NCBI RefSeq assembly: GCF_019355935.1 | Contig: NZ_CP079925.1 | Coordinates: forward strand, 1,860,001 to 1,924,000 | Origin: Comamonas sp. Y33R10-2 | Lineage (GTDB): Bacteria; Pseudomonadota; Gammaproteobacteria; Burkholderiales; Burkholderiaceae_C | Direction: 5' to 3' | DNA: 64,000 nucleotides | Part shown: in pieces, positions 30,876-39,900 of the stretch | Numbering within the stretch: the stretch's first letter is position 1 | Layout: the number at the start of each line of letters is the position of its first letter | Notes under the pieces: generated by a model | The model's database searches: none | What the model was told of the DNA's origin: nothing | Seen by the model: the letters and a program-made list of their open reading frames with translations, nothing else | Made by a program: the position numbers and the translations under genes

Positions 30876-32975
30876 TTAGCTGAACTGTTTGCCTTCGGCG
30901 GCCAATCGGGCCAGCAATGGCGCAGGCTGCCAGAACTTGGCATCGTCATGGGGGTTCTGGGCAAAGCGGCCCATGGCTTGCATCACGTTGAACAAGCCCA
31001 CTTCGCCGGCGTAATGCATGGGGCCACCTCGCCACAGCGGGAAGCCGTAGCCAGTCAGGTAGACCATGTCGATATCGCCGGACTTGCCTGCAATACCTTC
31101 TTCCAGAATATGCGCGCCCTCATTGACGAGCGCGAACACCAGTCGCTGCACAATTTCTTCGTCTGAAATCTTGCGCGGCGTAATTCCCAAGCTTTTGCGA
31201 TGCTCGTCCACCATTTTTGTCACCACATCGGAGACCAGCGCATCGCGCTTGCCGGGCACGTAGTCATACCAGCCTGCGCCGGTCTTCTGACCAAAGCGAC
31301 CCAACTCGCACAAGCGGTCTGCACTGGCGCTGTACTTCATGTCCGGCTTTTCTTGATAGCGGCGCTTGCGAATCGCCCAGCCAATGTCGTTACCGGCCAG
31401 ATCGCCCATGCGAAACGGCCCCATGGCAAAGCCAAATTTTTCAACCGCTTTATCGATCTGCTGCGGCGATGCGCCTTCGTCCAGCAAAAAGCCCGCTTGG
31501 CGCGAATACTGCTCAATCATGCGGTTGCCGATAAAGCCGTCGCAGACGCCGGACACCACAGCCGTCTTCTTGATCTTCTTGCCCACCTTCATCACCGTGG
31601 CCAGCACATCCTTGGCCGTGGCCTTGCCGCGCACTACTTCGAGCAGCTTCATGACGTTGGCGGGGCTGAAAAAATGCATGCCCACCACGTCTTGCGGGCG
31701 CTTGGTGAAAGCGGCAATTTTGTCTACATCCAGCGTGGAGGTGTTGGAGGCCAGAATCGCTCCGGGCTTGGCCACCGCATCCAGCTGTTTGAACACAGTT
31801 TCTTTAACGCCTAACTCTTCAAACACGGCTTCGATGATCAGATCGCAGTCTTTGAGGTCTTCATAGGACAGCGTGGTGCTCAGCAGCGCCATGCGCTGGG
31901 CGTATTTATCTTCTTTCAGCTTGCCCTTTTTGACCTGTGCTTCGTAGTTCTTCTTGATGGTGGCGACGCCACGATCCAACGCTTCTTGCTTGGTCTCCAA
32001 AATTTTGACGGGCACACCTGCATTCAAGAAATTCATGGCGATGCCGCCGCCCATGGTGCCCGCACCAATCACGCCCACTGCCTTGATGTCTCGCACCGGA
32101 GTGTCAGAGGGTACATCGGCAATTTTTGACGCAGCGCGCTCGGCCATGAACAAATGGCGCAGCGAGCGGGACTCGGGCGTCATCATCAGTTGCATAAAGG
32201 CTTCGCTCTCAGCGGCCATGCCATCTTCAAACTTTTTGGTGGTGGCGTTCTTCACGGCCTCCAAGCAGCGCATGGGCGCTGGGAAGTTCTTGGACATGCC
32301 CTGCACCATGGTGGCGGCAAACTCAAAGTAAGCCTCTCCCTGCGGGTGCTTGCAAGGCAGGTCACGCACACGCGGCAGGGGGCGCACATCGGCCACTTCC
32401 AGTGCAAAGGCTTTGGCCTCGGCCATCAAGGTCTCAGTCGACGATGCCATCTTGTTGAATAGCTTCTGGCCGGGCTGCATGGCCAGCATATCGCTCATCA
32501 CGGTCTCGCCGCTGACGATCATGTTCAGCGCGGGCTCAACACCTAAAGCGCGCGGTAGGCGTTGCGTGCCACCAGCGCCGGGCAGCAGACCCAGCTTCAC
32601 CTCAGGCAACGCTACAGCCGTGCCTGGCGCTGCAATGCGGTAATGGCAGCCCAGCGACAGCTCAAGCCCACCGCCCATGCAAACTGAGTGGATAGCGGCA
32701 ACCACCGGCTTTGGAGATTCATCAAACAGCTTGATCAGTGACAGCAAATGCGGCTCGCTGTAGGCCTCTTCCTTGCCAAACTCGGTAATGTCCGCGCCAC
32801 CGGAGAAGGCCTTGCCCGCTCCGGTAATCACAATGGCTTTCACAGCCTCGTTGGCCAGTGCCTTCTGCAATCCCTCAACCACACTGCGGCGTGTGGACAA
32901 GCCCAGGCCATTGACTGGCGGGTTGTTCAAGGTAATGACGGCGATGGCTCCGTCCACTTTGTATTCAGCAGTCAT
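30876..32975 (-). CDS. Bifunctional enoyl-CoA hydratase / 3-hydroxyacyl-CoA dehydrogenase (FadB/FadJ-like)
   Basis: Beta-oxidation enzyme of 699 residues. The N-terminal crotonase domain has ITGAGKAFSGGADITEFG and the oxyanion/catalytic Glu region CMGGGLELSLGCHYRIA with LPEVKLGLLPGAGGTQRL. The NAD domain starts at about residue 295 with VIGAGTMGGGIAMN, followed by ASNTSTLDV and the catalytic His in VVGMHFFSPANVMKLLEVV. The C-terminal domain holds DGFIGNRM. ATG 32975 has AGGGGA upstream; a longer frame to 33164 covers intergenic repeats and is not coding. The thiolase gene lies downstream. Confidence 0.93.
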   Translation of the reverse strand: MTAEYKVDGAIAVITLNNPPVNGLGLSTRRSVVEGLQKALANEAVKAIVITGAGKAFSGGADITEFGKEEAYSEPHLLSLIKLFDESPKPVVAAIHSVCMGGGLELSLGCHYRIAAPGTAVALPEVKLGLLPGAGGTQRLPRALGVEPALNMIVSGETVMSDMLAMQPGQKLFNKMASSTETLMAEAKAFALEVADVRPLPRVRDLPCKHPQGEAYFEFAATMVQGMSKNFPAPMRCLEAVKNATTKKFEDGMAAESEAFMQLMMTPESRSLRHLFMAERAASKIADVPSDTPVRDIKAVGVIGAGTMGGGIAMNFLNAGVPVKILETKQEALDRGVATIKKNYEAQVKKGKLKEDKYAQRMALLSTTLSYEDLKDCDLIIEAVFEELGVKETVFKQLDAVAKPGAILASNTSTLDVDKIAAFTKRPQDVVGMHFFSPANVMKLLEVVRGKATAKDVLATVMKVGKKIKKTAVVSGVCDGFIGNRMIEQYSRQAGFLLDEGASPQQIDKAVEKFGFAMGPFRMGDLAGNDIGWAIRKRRYQEKPDMKYSASADRLCELGRFGQKTGAGWYDYVPGKRDALVSDVVTKMVDEHRKSLGITPRKISDEEIVQRLVFALVNEGAHILEEGIAGKSGDIDMVYLTGYGFPLWRGGPMHYAGEVGLFNVMQAMGRFAQNPHDDAKFWQPAPLLARLAAEGKQFS

Positions 32976-33149
32976 GCTGTTGTCCCCTGTTCGATAAATA
33001 TAAAAGAACGGTCGTGCGTTTTTATTGTCCGATTTTTGCTGCATTGCGCAACTGATGTTTGTCCTGAGCGAGACAGCCTCCTGATCCGCAATGACTGGCG
33101 CCTCCTCCCTTAGAGATGCCAAGCAAGAGCCGCCTCGCGGCGAGGGCAT

Positions 33150-33201
33150 CGTCCCCTCCCGCAAAGCGAGAGAGGGGGGATCGGCAAAGCCGCTCAGGGG
33201 G
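33150..33201. repeat. GC-rich imperfect inverted repeat between livF and the FadB-like gene
   Basis: GTCCCCTCCC and GAGAGAGGGGGGA pair around a GCAAAGC loop, with a second small CCTCGCGGCGAGG hairpin just upstream (33133-33145). The stretch resembles GC-rich intergenic elements I remember from Comamonadaceae. A terminator or mRNA-stability role is possible; there is no T-run. Confidence 0.35.
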
Positions 33202-33210
33202 TGTCTCGTG

Positions 33211-33912
33211 TCAAACCTCTAGCCACTCTTTGCGAATCTTCTCATTAGCTCGCAAGGTATCGGGTGTGCCATCAAACACGATGTGACCGTGCCCCATGAC
33301 CAAAGCCCGGTCTGAGATATTCATGGCGATGGTTAGCTTTTGCTCAATCAGCAGTACAGACACACCCCGGTCCTTGATCTTCTTGAGGTACTCGCCCACC
33401 AGCTCCACAATCTTTGGCGCCAGCCCTTCAGTGGGCTCATCGATGATGATGAGGTCGGGGTCGCCCATCAGCGTGCGGCACAGGGTCAGCATCTGCTGCT
33501 CTCCGCCCGACATCACTCCCGCCTCCGTGTGCTGGCGCTCCTTCAGGCGCGGGAACATGGCATACATATCGTCAAAACCCCAGCGGCTACTCTTGCTTTG
33601 ATGCTTTGATTTTTGGCCCAGCATCAGGTTTTGGTGCACCGTAAGGCTAGAAAACACATCCCGGCTTTCAGGCACATAGCCAATACCTAAGTGAGCGACC
33701 TCATAGGCTTTTTTGCCTTTCAGGTTCTTGCCCTTCCAGTTCAGAGCGCCTTCCCAATGCACCAAGCCCATGATGGCTTTTGCCGTGGTGGAGCGACCCG
33801 AGCCATTGCGCCCCAGCAATGCCACAATCTCGCCCGCATTGACCTCAAAATCCACGCCATGCAGCACATGGCTTTTGCCGTAATAGGCATGTAAGTCATT
33901 AATTTTCAACAT
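33211..33912 (-). CDS. livF: Branched-chain-type ABC transporter ATP-binding protein LivF
   Basis: ATPase of 233 residues, usual for LivF. Walker A reads GRNGSGRST, with Arg in place of the invariant Lys. The signature is MSGGEQQMLTLCRTLM, Walker B LIIIDEPTEGLAP. The ATG at 33912 comes one base after the livG stop and is preceded by GGGAGGG; an upstream in-frame ATG lies inside livG and is unlikely. It would pair with LivG under the LivH/LivM permeases. The substrate may be an amino acid, a fatty or aromatic acid; the linked beta-oxidation genes favour an acid. Confidence 0.92.
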   Translation of the reverse strand: MLKINDLHAYYGKSHVLHGVDFEVNAGEIVALLGRNGSGRSTTAKAIMGLVHWEGALNWKGKNLKGKKAYEVAHLGIGYVPESRDVFSSLTVHQNLMLGQKSKHQSKSSRWGFDDMYAMFPRLKERQHTEAGVMSGGEQQMLTLCRTLMGDPDLIIIDEPTEGLAPKIVELVGEYLKKIKDRGVSVLLIEQKLTIAMNISDRALVMGHGHIVFDGTPDTLRANEKIRKEWLEV

Positions 33913-33913
33913 C

Positions 33914-34750
33914 TCAATGCCCTCCCGCCTGTTGATCTGCCACGGAAGATCCGAGATAGGCTTCTTGAACGCGTGGGTTAGCGCGTACCGCTTCAGGCGT
34001 ATCAAAGGCAATTACCTCGCCATAGACCACCACGGCAATTTTGTCCGCCAGCCCAAACACCACGCCCATGTCATGCTCTACTGTTAATAGCGTTTTTCCT
34101 TCCGTCACCTTCTTGATGAGCTGGATGAAATGAGCGGTTTCGCTATTGCTCATGCCGGCTGTAGGTTCATCGAGCAAGATAACGCTGGCGCCACCGCCGA
34201 TGGTGATGCCAATCTCCAGCGCACGCTGCTCGGCATAGGTCAGGTTTACGGCCAGAGTGTCGCGCTTGCGGTGCAGGCCAATCATTTCCATCAGCTCATT
34301 GGCACGCGCATTGGCGTCATGCAAATTGGAGAGAAAACGCCAAAAGCTGTAGCGATAACCCAAGCTCCAGAGCACGCTGCAGCGCAGGTTTTCAAACACC
34401 GACAACTTGGGGAAAATGTTGGTGATCTGAAAGCTGCGCGACAAGCCCATGCGGTTGACCTCGAATGGCTTTTTGCCGTCAATGCGCTGGCCATGCAGCA
34501 ATATGTCTCCGCTGCTGGGTTCAAAACGGCCGCTAATCAGATTAAACAGCGTGCTCTTGCCCGCACCATTCGGGCCAATGATGGCGATGCGCTCACCGGC
34601 GTTCACAGCCAAATTAGCGCCGCGAATGATTTCAGTCTTGCCAAAGTTCTTGCGCAGCTCTCGCAGTTCCAGCGCATAGGGCTTGCCTGCAGACTGACTT
34701 GCTTGCGCAGTCGTTTGTGAAGTTGGTTGATGAATGGCAATGCTGGACAT
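33914..34750 (-). CDS. livG: Branched-chain-type ABC transporter ATP-binding protein LivG
   Basis: ATPase of 278 residues. After a 25-residue polar lead, Walker A is GPNGAGKST. Other marks are MGLSRSFQITNIFPKLSVFENL, the LivG-type signature LTYAEQRALEIGI instead of LSGGQ, Walker B VILLDEPTAGMS and EHDMGVVFGLADKI. It is in tight order with livM (3-bp gap) and livF (1-bp gap), so the genes are cotranscribed and probably coupled in translation. Confidence 0.93.
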   Translation of the reverse strand: MSSIAIHQPTSQTTAQASQSAGKPYALELRELRKNFGKTEIIRGANLAVNAGERIAIIGPNGAGKSTLFNLISGRFEPSSGDILLHGQRIDGKKPFEVNRMGLSRSFQITNIFPKLSVFENLRCSVLWSLGYRYSFWRFLSNLHDANARANELMEMIGLHRKRDTLAVNLTYAEQRALEIGITIGGGASVILLDEPTAGMSNSETAHFIQLIKKVTEGKTLLTVEHDMGVVFGLADKIAVVVYGEVIAFDTPEAVRANPRVQEAYLGSSVADQQAGGH

Positions 34751-34753
34751 GGC

Positions 34754-36130
34754 TCAACCCTCCCCTTTTTTAATGCTTTCTTCTATCGCTTCTTGCACCT
34801 GCCCCCAGCGGCGTGCCGTGATGCGCCGTGCGGTCTCCAACAAGCCCAGCCCCACCACAAAAACCACAATCGCCACAGCCCATGTCGCGGCAGCACTGGT
34901 GTCCAGCTGCGCCCCCATTAATGGCACCTTGGGGCCTTGCGCGGCGTTGAGTTGTATGTGATAGATCATCTCAACCAGCGAAGCCGCACCCACCAAGGTC
35001 ATCACCGCTGCAAGCAATACGCCCAGATAAGGCTTTATCAAGCGCTTGAAATGCCCAAACTTGGCCACGCGCAAATTCATCATGATCAGGCTCGCCACAC
35101 CGCCAGGCGCATACATCACCATGAGCAAAAAGACCAGGCCCAGATACAGCAGCCAGGCCTTGGTCAGCTCAGACAGCAGCACTGACGCCAGCACCAGCAG
35201 CACCGCGCCAATAATGGGGCCGAAGAAGAAGGTAGCGCCGCCCAAGAAGGTGAAGAGCAGATAGCCGCCGGAGCGCACCACGCTGACGCTATCCATAGCC
35301 GTGATAATCTCAAAATTGATAGCAGTCAACCCGCCCCCAATACCGGCGAAGAAGCCCGCAATGATGAAAGCGAAGTAGCGCACGCGCTGGGTGTTGTAGC
35401 CCACAAACTCCACGCGCTCGGGGTTGTCGCGCACGGCGTTGAGCATGCGCCCCAAGGGCGTGCCGGTGAAGGCGAACATGGCTGCCGTGCAGACAAAGCA
35501 GTAGGCCGCAATCAGGTAGTAAACCTGCAGGCCAGAACCAAAATCCAGCCCAAAGAACTTGCTGTAGACGCGGTCCGTGGTGATGCCACCCTCACCGCCA
35601 AAGAACTCGGGGAACATCAGTGCCATGGATGCCACTAGCTCCCCAAGCCCCATGGTGATCATGGCAAAGGTGGTGCCCGATTTTTTGGTGGTCACATAGC
35701 CAAACATGGCGGCAAAAAACACCCCACCCAGCCCGCCGATGATGGGAATCAACACCAGAGGAATCGGCCACTCGCCACCACTGGCCTTGTTGATGGCATG
35801 AATGGCAATGAAGGATCCCAAACCGGTATACACCGCATGACCAAAGCTCAGCATGCCGCCCTGCCCCAGCAAGATGTTGTATGACAAGCAGATGATGATG
35901 AGATAGCCCATCTGGCTGAGCATGGTCAGCGCCAGCGAGCTGGTGAAGATCATGGGAGCCACGATCAAGGCCAGCGCAAACAGGCTCCAGATCAGAATGC
36001 GGCCAATGTTCAGGGGTTTAAAGCGGTAATAGCGCTGATCATTGGCCTGTTTCTTCGCTTGATCCTTGGAATTTTCGACATCAGAATCATTCATGGAATT
36101 TTTCGCGTCATTTTTTGCTATCGATGACAT
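34754..36130 (-). CDS. livM: Branched-chain-type ABC transporter permease LivM
   Basis: Inner-membrane permease of 458 residues, longer than many LivM proteins. The first 40 residues are a polar Asn/Asp/Lys-rich tail with no membrane segment. Helices follow, with the family segment YNILLGQGGMLSFGHAVYTGLGSF and the cytoplasmic loop GTPLGRMLNAVRDNPERVEFVGYNTQRVRYFAF that contacts the ATPases. A further helix-bearing C-terminal extension of about 80 residues is present. The stop is 3 bp before livG. Confidence 0.93.
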   Translation of the reverse strand: MSSIAKNDAKNSMNDSDVENSKDQAKKQANDQRYYRFKPLNIGRILIWSLFALALIVAPMIFTSSLALTMLSQMGYLIIICLSYNILLGQGGMLSFGHAVYTGLGSFIAIHAINKASGGEWPIPLVLIPIIGGLGGVFFAAMFGYVTTKKSGTTFAMITMGLGELVASMALMFPEFFGGEGGITTDRVYSKFFGLDFGSGLQVYYLIAAYCFVCTAAMFAFTGTPLGRMLNAVRDNPERVEFVGYNTQRVRYFAFIIAGFFAGIGGGLTAINFEIITAMDSVSVVRSGGYLLFTFLGGATFFFGPIIGAVLLVLASVLLSELTKAWLLYLGLVFLLMVMYAPGGVASLIMMNLRVAKFGHFKRLIKPYLGVLLAAVMTLVGAASLVEMIYHIQLNAAQGPKVPLMGAQLDTSAAATWAVAIVVFVVGLGLLETARRITARRWGQVQEAIEESIKKGEG

Positions 36131-36133
36131 GGC

Positions 36134-37093
36134 TCAATCTCCTCTTGTGCCCAATAGGCCCTTGGGGCGGAAGATGAGAATCAACACCAAAAACAGGTAG
36201 GGCAAGATGGGCGCGATTTGCGACACCGTCAGTCGCAGCACGGGCCAGCCAAAGGTGGCTTCATTGACCTGCTGCCCCATGGAAATAAACAGCCCCGCCA
36301 GCGACCAGTCCAGCGCCACGGCAAAGGTTTGCAGCACGCCAATCAGCAGCGAGGCGACAAAGGCACCGGCCAGCGATCCCATGCCACCCACAACTACCAC
36401 CACAAAGATGATGGAACCCACAGATGCGGCCATGGCCGGCTCAGTCACGTAGGTGTTACCGCCCAGCACCCCCGCCAAGCCAGCCAGCGCGCAACCGCCG
36501 CCAAACACCATCATGAAAACGCGGGGCACGTTGTGACCCAACGCTTCAACCATGTCAGGGTTCTTGAGCGCGGCTTGAATCACCAAACCAATGCGCGTGC
36601 GAGTCAGCAGCAGCCAGACGGCCAGCAGCATCAGCAGCGCCACCAGCATCACAAACGAGCGCGACTTGGGGAACTGCGTGCCGTACAGCGTGAACAGCGG
36701 GCCTTGCAACGCAGGCGGCAGCGCATAAGGCACGGTGCCCCGGCCCCAGACCAGTTGCACCACTTCCAAAATCAAGTAAGACAGGCCAAAGGTGATGAGT
36801 AGCTCTGGCACATGGCCGTATTTGTGCACGCGGCGCAAGCAAAAACGCTCAAAAAGCGCACCCAGCCCGCCGACCAGCACAGGACAAATCAGCAGCGCAG
36901 GCCAAAAACCCACGATGCCGCTGAGCGTGTATGCAAAGTACGCGCCCAGCATGTAAAAACTGGCGTGGGCAAAGTTGAGCACGCCCATCATGCTGAAAAT
37001 CAAAGTCAGGCCCGAGCTAAGCATGAAGAGCAGCAGCCCGTAACTCACGCCGTTGAGCATGGAGATGGTGAAAAATTCAGGCGTCATCAGCAT
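36134..37093 (-). CDS. livH: Branched-chain-type ABC transporter permease LivH
   Basis: Inner-membrane permease of 319 residues. Typical text is LNGVSYGLLLFMLSSGLTLIFSMMGVLNFAHASFYMLGAYF at the N-terminus and the coupling loop TRTRIGLVIQAALKNPDMVEALGHNVPRVF. The end IFRPKGLLGTRG is usual for LivH. Start is the ATG at 37093 or the ATG two codons later. It is 3 bp upstream of livM. A terminator-like hairpin at 37378-37400 separates it from the binding-protein gene. Confidence 0.93.
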   Translation of the reverse strand: MLMTPEFFTISMLNGVSYGLLLFMLSSGLTLIFSMMGVLNFAHASFYMLGAYFAYTLSGIVGFWPALLICPVLVGGLGALFERFCLRRVHKYGHVPELLITFGLSYLILEVVQLVWGRGTVPYALPPALQGPLFTLYGTQFPKSRSFVMLVALLMLLAVWLLLTRTRIGLVIQAALKNPDMVEALGHNVPRVFMMVFGGGCALAGLAGVLGGNTYVTEPAMAASVGSIIFVVVVVGGMGSLAGAFVASLLIGVLQTFAVALDWSLAGLFISMGQQVNEATFGWPVLRLTVSQIAPILPYLFLVLILIFRPKGLLGTRGD

Positions 37094-37420
37094 GCCTTTT
37101 TCTCAAAATTCAACCATTGCATCGCTGTCTCCTTGCATTGTTTTGAGCCAATGACGCCAATCTATCGCCCTGCAGACTTTTGCCTTTGAGGGAAAGCCTT
37201 AGCAGCTATCACGCAGGCGACTTTGAGGCTCACTTTTCAGCGGTTGCCGACACTTGAGTGACAGATGAGGTGAAAAATGCTGCGACTTATGCAGTTTCAT
37301 AGGCAGCTATATGTCCAGCCACATGTGCTGTAACTTAGGCAAACAACAAAAACAGTCGCCCAAAAACAGAGATGAAAAAGGGTGCCGCTTGGGCACCCTT
37401 GACTGCTCTACCTATCGAGC
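37094..37420. other. 327-bp gap between binding-protein and livH genes
   Basis: Holds the hairpin at 37378-37400 and otherwise AT-rich text without a gene. A promoter for livHMGF may lie here, because the hairpin would otherwise lower their expression, but I cannot point to its boxes. Confidence 0.4.
37378..37400 (-). terminator. Terminator or attenuator after the binding-protein gene
   Basis: Perfect 9-bp stem AAGGGTGCC / GGCACCCTT (37378-37386 with 37392-37400), followed on the minus strand by a short T-run. Located 21 bp after the binding-protein stop. It would let the binding protein be made in excess over the membrane parts. Confidence 0.78.
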
Positions 37421-38656
37421 TTAAGAAGGTCGCTTCATCTCGCAGCTGGTGGGCGTGCTGGCCACATAGGGCTCGTAGTACTTCACAGGTACAAAGGTGT
37501 AGCCCGTGTTTTCAGAATCCGTGGGGTACTTACCACCCGCTTTTTCCCAGCGCGCGATATACAGGCCTTGCTGCAACTGGTGGTCGCTTTTGCGCATCTC
37601 AACATCACCGTTGTAGTTCTTGAACTTCATACCCTCCATGGTTGCGGCGATCTTGACGGGCTCCGTCGTCTTGGCCTTGGCAAAGGCCTGATCCAGCATC
37701 GTCAGCCCCGTGTATAGGCTGCCGGTATACATATCCTCATTGACCTTGGCCTTGAAGCCCTTGACGATTTTGTCCATCACCCCGGGCATGTTCAGGTGAC
37801 CATAGCCCACCATATAAACCTTGCCCGCAGCTGCTGCGCCCATGGCTGTGGGTGCGCCCGTCGCAATGCCATAGTAGGTGTAGAACTTGACGTTGTTCAG
37901 CCCCGCATCATTGGCGGCTTTGATGAGCAGCGCCAAGTCAGAGCCCCAGTTGCCGGTAATCACCGTATCCGCACCCGACTGCTTGATCTTGGCCACATAG
38001 GGTGCAAAGTCTCGCACCTGCGCCAGTGGCGAGAAGTCATCGCCCACAACTTCCACATCAGGGCGCTTGCGCTTGAGCATCTCCTTGGCGTACTTGGATA
38101 CCTGCTGACCATGGGCGTAGTTCTGGTTAATCAGGTAGACCTTTTTAACCTCGGGCACGTCCTTCATATACGTGGTCAGCGCTTCCATCTTCATCGAGGT
38201 ATCGGCATCCAAACGGAAGTGCCAGTAGCTGCATTTGCTGTTGGTGAGGTCAGGGTCAACCGCGGCGTAGTTCAGGAAAATGACCTCTTTGCCCTTGTTG
38301 CGCGCATTGTGCTTTTCCAGCGCATCCATGATGGCCAGCGCCGGGCCTGAGCCATTGCCCTGAAACACATAGCGCACGCCTTGGTCCATAGCAGAGCGCA
38401 GCGCGGCCGTGGTCTCTTGTGGGCTCAGTTTGTTGTCAATACCAATGACTTCGAACTTCACCCCTGAAGTGTTGGATTTGTTGATCTCTTCGGCCACGTA
38501 CTGCAGGCTTTTGAGCTGATTGGAGCCCAGCGCGGCCATCAGGCCTGAGAGTGGGTCAATCCAAGCGACCTTTACGGTCTCGCCTTTTTGCGCCATCGCA
38601 CTGCCTGCGCACGCCAGGATCACCGATGCTGTCAAAGCCTTGTATGCAAACTTCAT
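37421..38656 (-). CDS. Branched-chain-type ABC transporter substrate-binding protein
   Basis: Periplasmic binding protein of 411 residues (LivK-like family). The signal peptide MKFAYKALTASVILACAGSA ends at AMAQ. The mature part has KVAWIDPLSGLMAALG and YVFQGNGSGPALAIMDAL, and ends with a Cys near the C-terminus. Another Cys is present in NSKCSYWHFR. Proteins of this kind in Comamonadaceae bind aliphatic or aromatic acids as well as amino acids; the linked fatty-acid genes suggest an acid substrate, which is inference. ATG 38656 gives the natural signal peptide; a longer frame to 38704 does not. Confidence 0.92.
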   Translation of the reverse strand: MKFAYKALTASVILACAGSAMAQKGETVKVAWIDPLSGLMAALGSNQLKSLQYVAEEINKSNTSGVKFEVIGIDNKLSPQETTAALRSAMDQGVRYVFQGNGSGPALAIMDALEKHNARNKGKEVIFLNYAAVDPDLTNSKCSYWHFRLDADTSMKMEALTTYMKDVPEVKKVYLINQNYAHGQQVSKYAKEMLKRKRPDVEVVGDDFSPLAQVRDFAPYVAKIKQSGADTVITGNWGSDLALLIKAANDAGLNNVKFYTYYGIATGAPTAMGAAAAGKVYMVGYGHLNMPGVMDKIVKGFKAKVNEDMYTGSLYTGLTMLDQAFAKAKTTEPVKIAATMEGMKFKNYNGDVEMRKSDHQLQQGLYIARWEKAGGKYPTDSENTGYTFVPVKYYEPYVASTPTSCEMKRPS

Positions 38657-38859
38657 AGAGCGTCTCCATTGGTGTTTATGAGCAATGGGCAGACTAAGCG
38701 GCAAGCTCTCGGTTGCCGCTTGGGGGTTGCCCTAGCGCATATCACTTTGGCGACTTTGGAGCGATTGTGATGACCAGAGTCATCACAAACAAGCTGCATG
38801 CGCATACAAATAAAGCGCTACAAGCCTTTTTCTTTCAACAACATGGCAAAAACCAATAG

Positions 38860-39900
38860 TTATCGCGGCAGTTGGTTTTCCGTCAAAGGCAGGCCGTTGG
38901 CAGCCATCAGCACCTGCGGTTCAGCCAGGTCCTTGCCATCCAGCTTTGGGGCGACCTCATCCATGAAATTGTCAAAGCTCAGCTTTCGCGCCTTTACCTT
39001 TGCCAGCAGCTCTGCCACTTCAGGTATTTGATCAACACGCGCACCACCGATCAAAGCCAGACACAGATAGTTCAGCAGATCACGCGTCCCTGTGAGCCCA
39101 TAACGGCGAGCAAAAACCAGTTGCTGGCGCACGAACCAATGCATGGCCAGCGGCGGCAGCTTGTCTCGCAGATGTACCTGATTCAGATTGACAAAATAAA
39201 TCAGCAGATCGGGCACATTGCCCTGCACCAGCGCCTCGACTTGCGCGGCGCTGAGTTGCAGCGGCAACGGCAACGGCATGGACATCGAGGCGGAGAGTTC
39301 GGTAAAGTCACTGACCGCATATTCATGCAAGCGACCTGATCGGCTCCAGCACCACCAGCGCGCAATCGGGCCCAGCAAGGCGCGGCTTTGCGCGGATTTC
39401 AGCACGGGCTCGATACGGCTTTGGGTATCCAGATCTCTCTGCCCCAGCAGAACTGCCAGCACCGCAGGGTCCCAAAAAGCCAGATAACTGCTGTCCTTGT
39501 CCGGCATTTTCGGGTCCATAGCGCGGCGCAGGTGGGCTATCAGCACAGCCATCTCGCACTCGCTTGCCAGCAACGTCGCACAGGGGCTGGCCTGCACCAC
39601 ATCAAGCACAGCATTCAACAAATCTTGTTGCGGCTTCTTCAATGACTGACCGTGGCGCCCCAAGTGCACCAGCCAGGGACTGACCTTGCCCTCCTTGGTG
39701 CTGCGCGTGAATGCGAACAAGGCCTCTGCTCCGCTTTCAGGCACCAGCGCCAGCAAGTCCCGCTTCTGGGCAGCATCCAGCAGCAAATACAGCTGCAAAG
39801 GTTTGTCTGAGAATTTTCCAGAGGACTTGATCTGCGACCACCGCTGCGGCCAGGTCTGGCGCGCCGGCTTCATCTCATGCCAAGTTTGTACTTTGCTCAT
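38860..39900 (-). CDS. DUF4123-domain protein (type VI secretion adaptor family)
   Basis: Cytoplasmic protein of 346 residues. The first half matches the DUF4123 pattern: LYLLLDAAQKRDLLALV near the start, SPWLVHLG, CATLLASECEMAVLIAHLRRAM, FWDPAVLAVLLGQ and LLGPIARWWCW. Such proteins load effectors on VgrG spikes in type VI secretion. The second half is helical and of unknown function. The start is firm: AAGGAG lies six bases upstream of the ATG at 39900. It overlaps the upstream small gene by ATGA. No vgrG, hcp, PAAR or effector gene is in this window. Confidence 0.8.
   Translation of the reverse strand: MSKVQTWHEMKPARQTWPQRWSQIKSSGKFSDKPLQLYLLLDAAQKRDLLALVPESGAEALFAFTRSTKEGKVSPWLVHLGRHGQSLKKPQQDLLNAVLDVVQASPCATLLASECEMAVLIAHLRRAMDPKMPDKDSSYLAFWDPAVLAVLLGQRDLDTQSRIEPVLKSAQSRALLGPIARWWCWSRSGRLHEYAVSDFTELSASMSMPLPLPLQLSAAQVEALVQGNVPDLLIYFVNLNQVHLRDKLPPLAMHWFVRQQLVFARRYGLTGTRDLLNYLCLALIGGARVDQIPEVAELLAKVKARKLSFDNFMDEVAPKLDGKDLAEPQVLMAANGLPLTENQLPR

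Noticed and set aside
32976..33164. Longer N-terminus for the FadB-like protein
   Set aside because: The extra 63 codons cover GC-rich intergenic repeats; the ATG at 32975 has a good ribosome-binding site and the family N-terminus.
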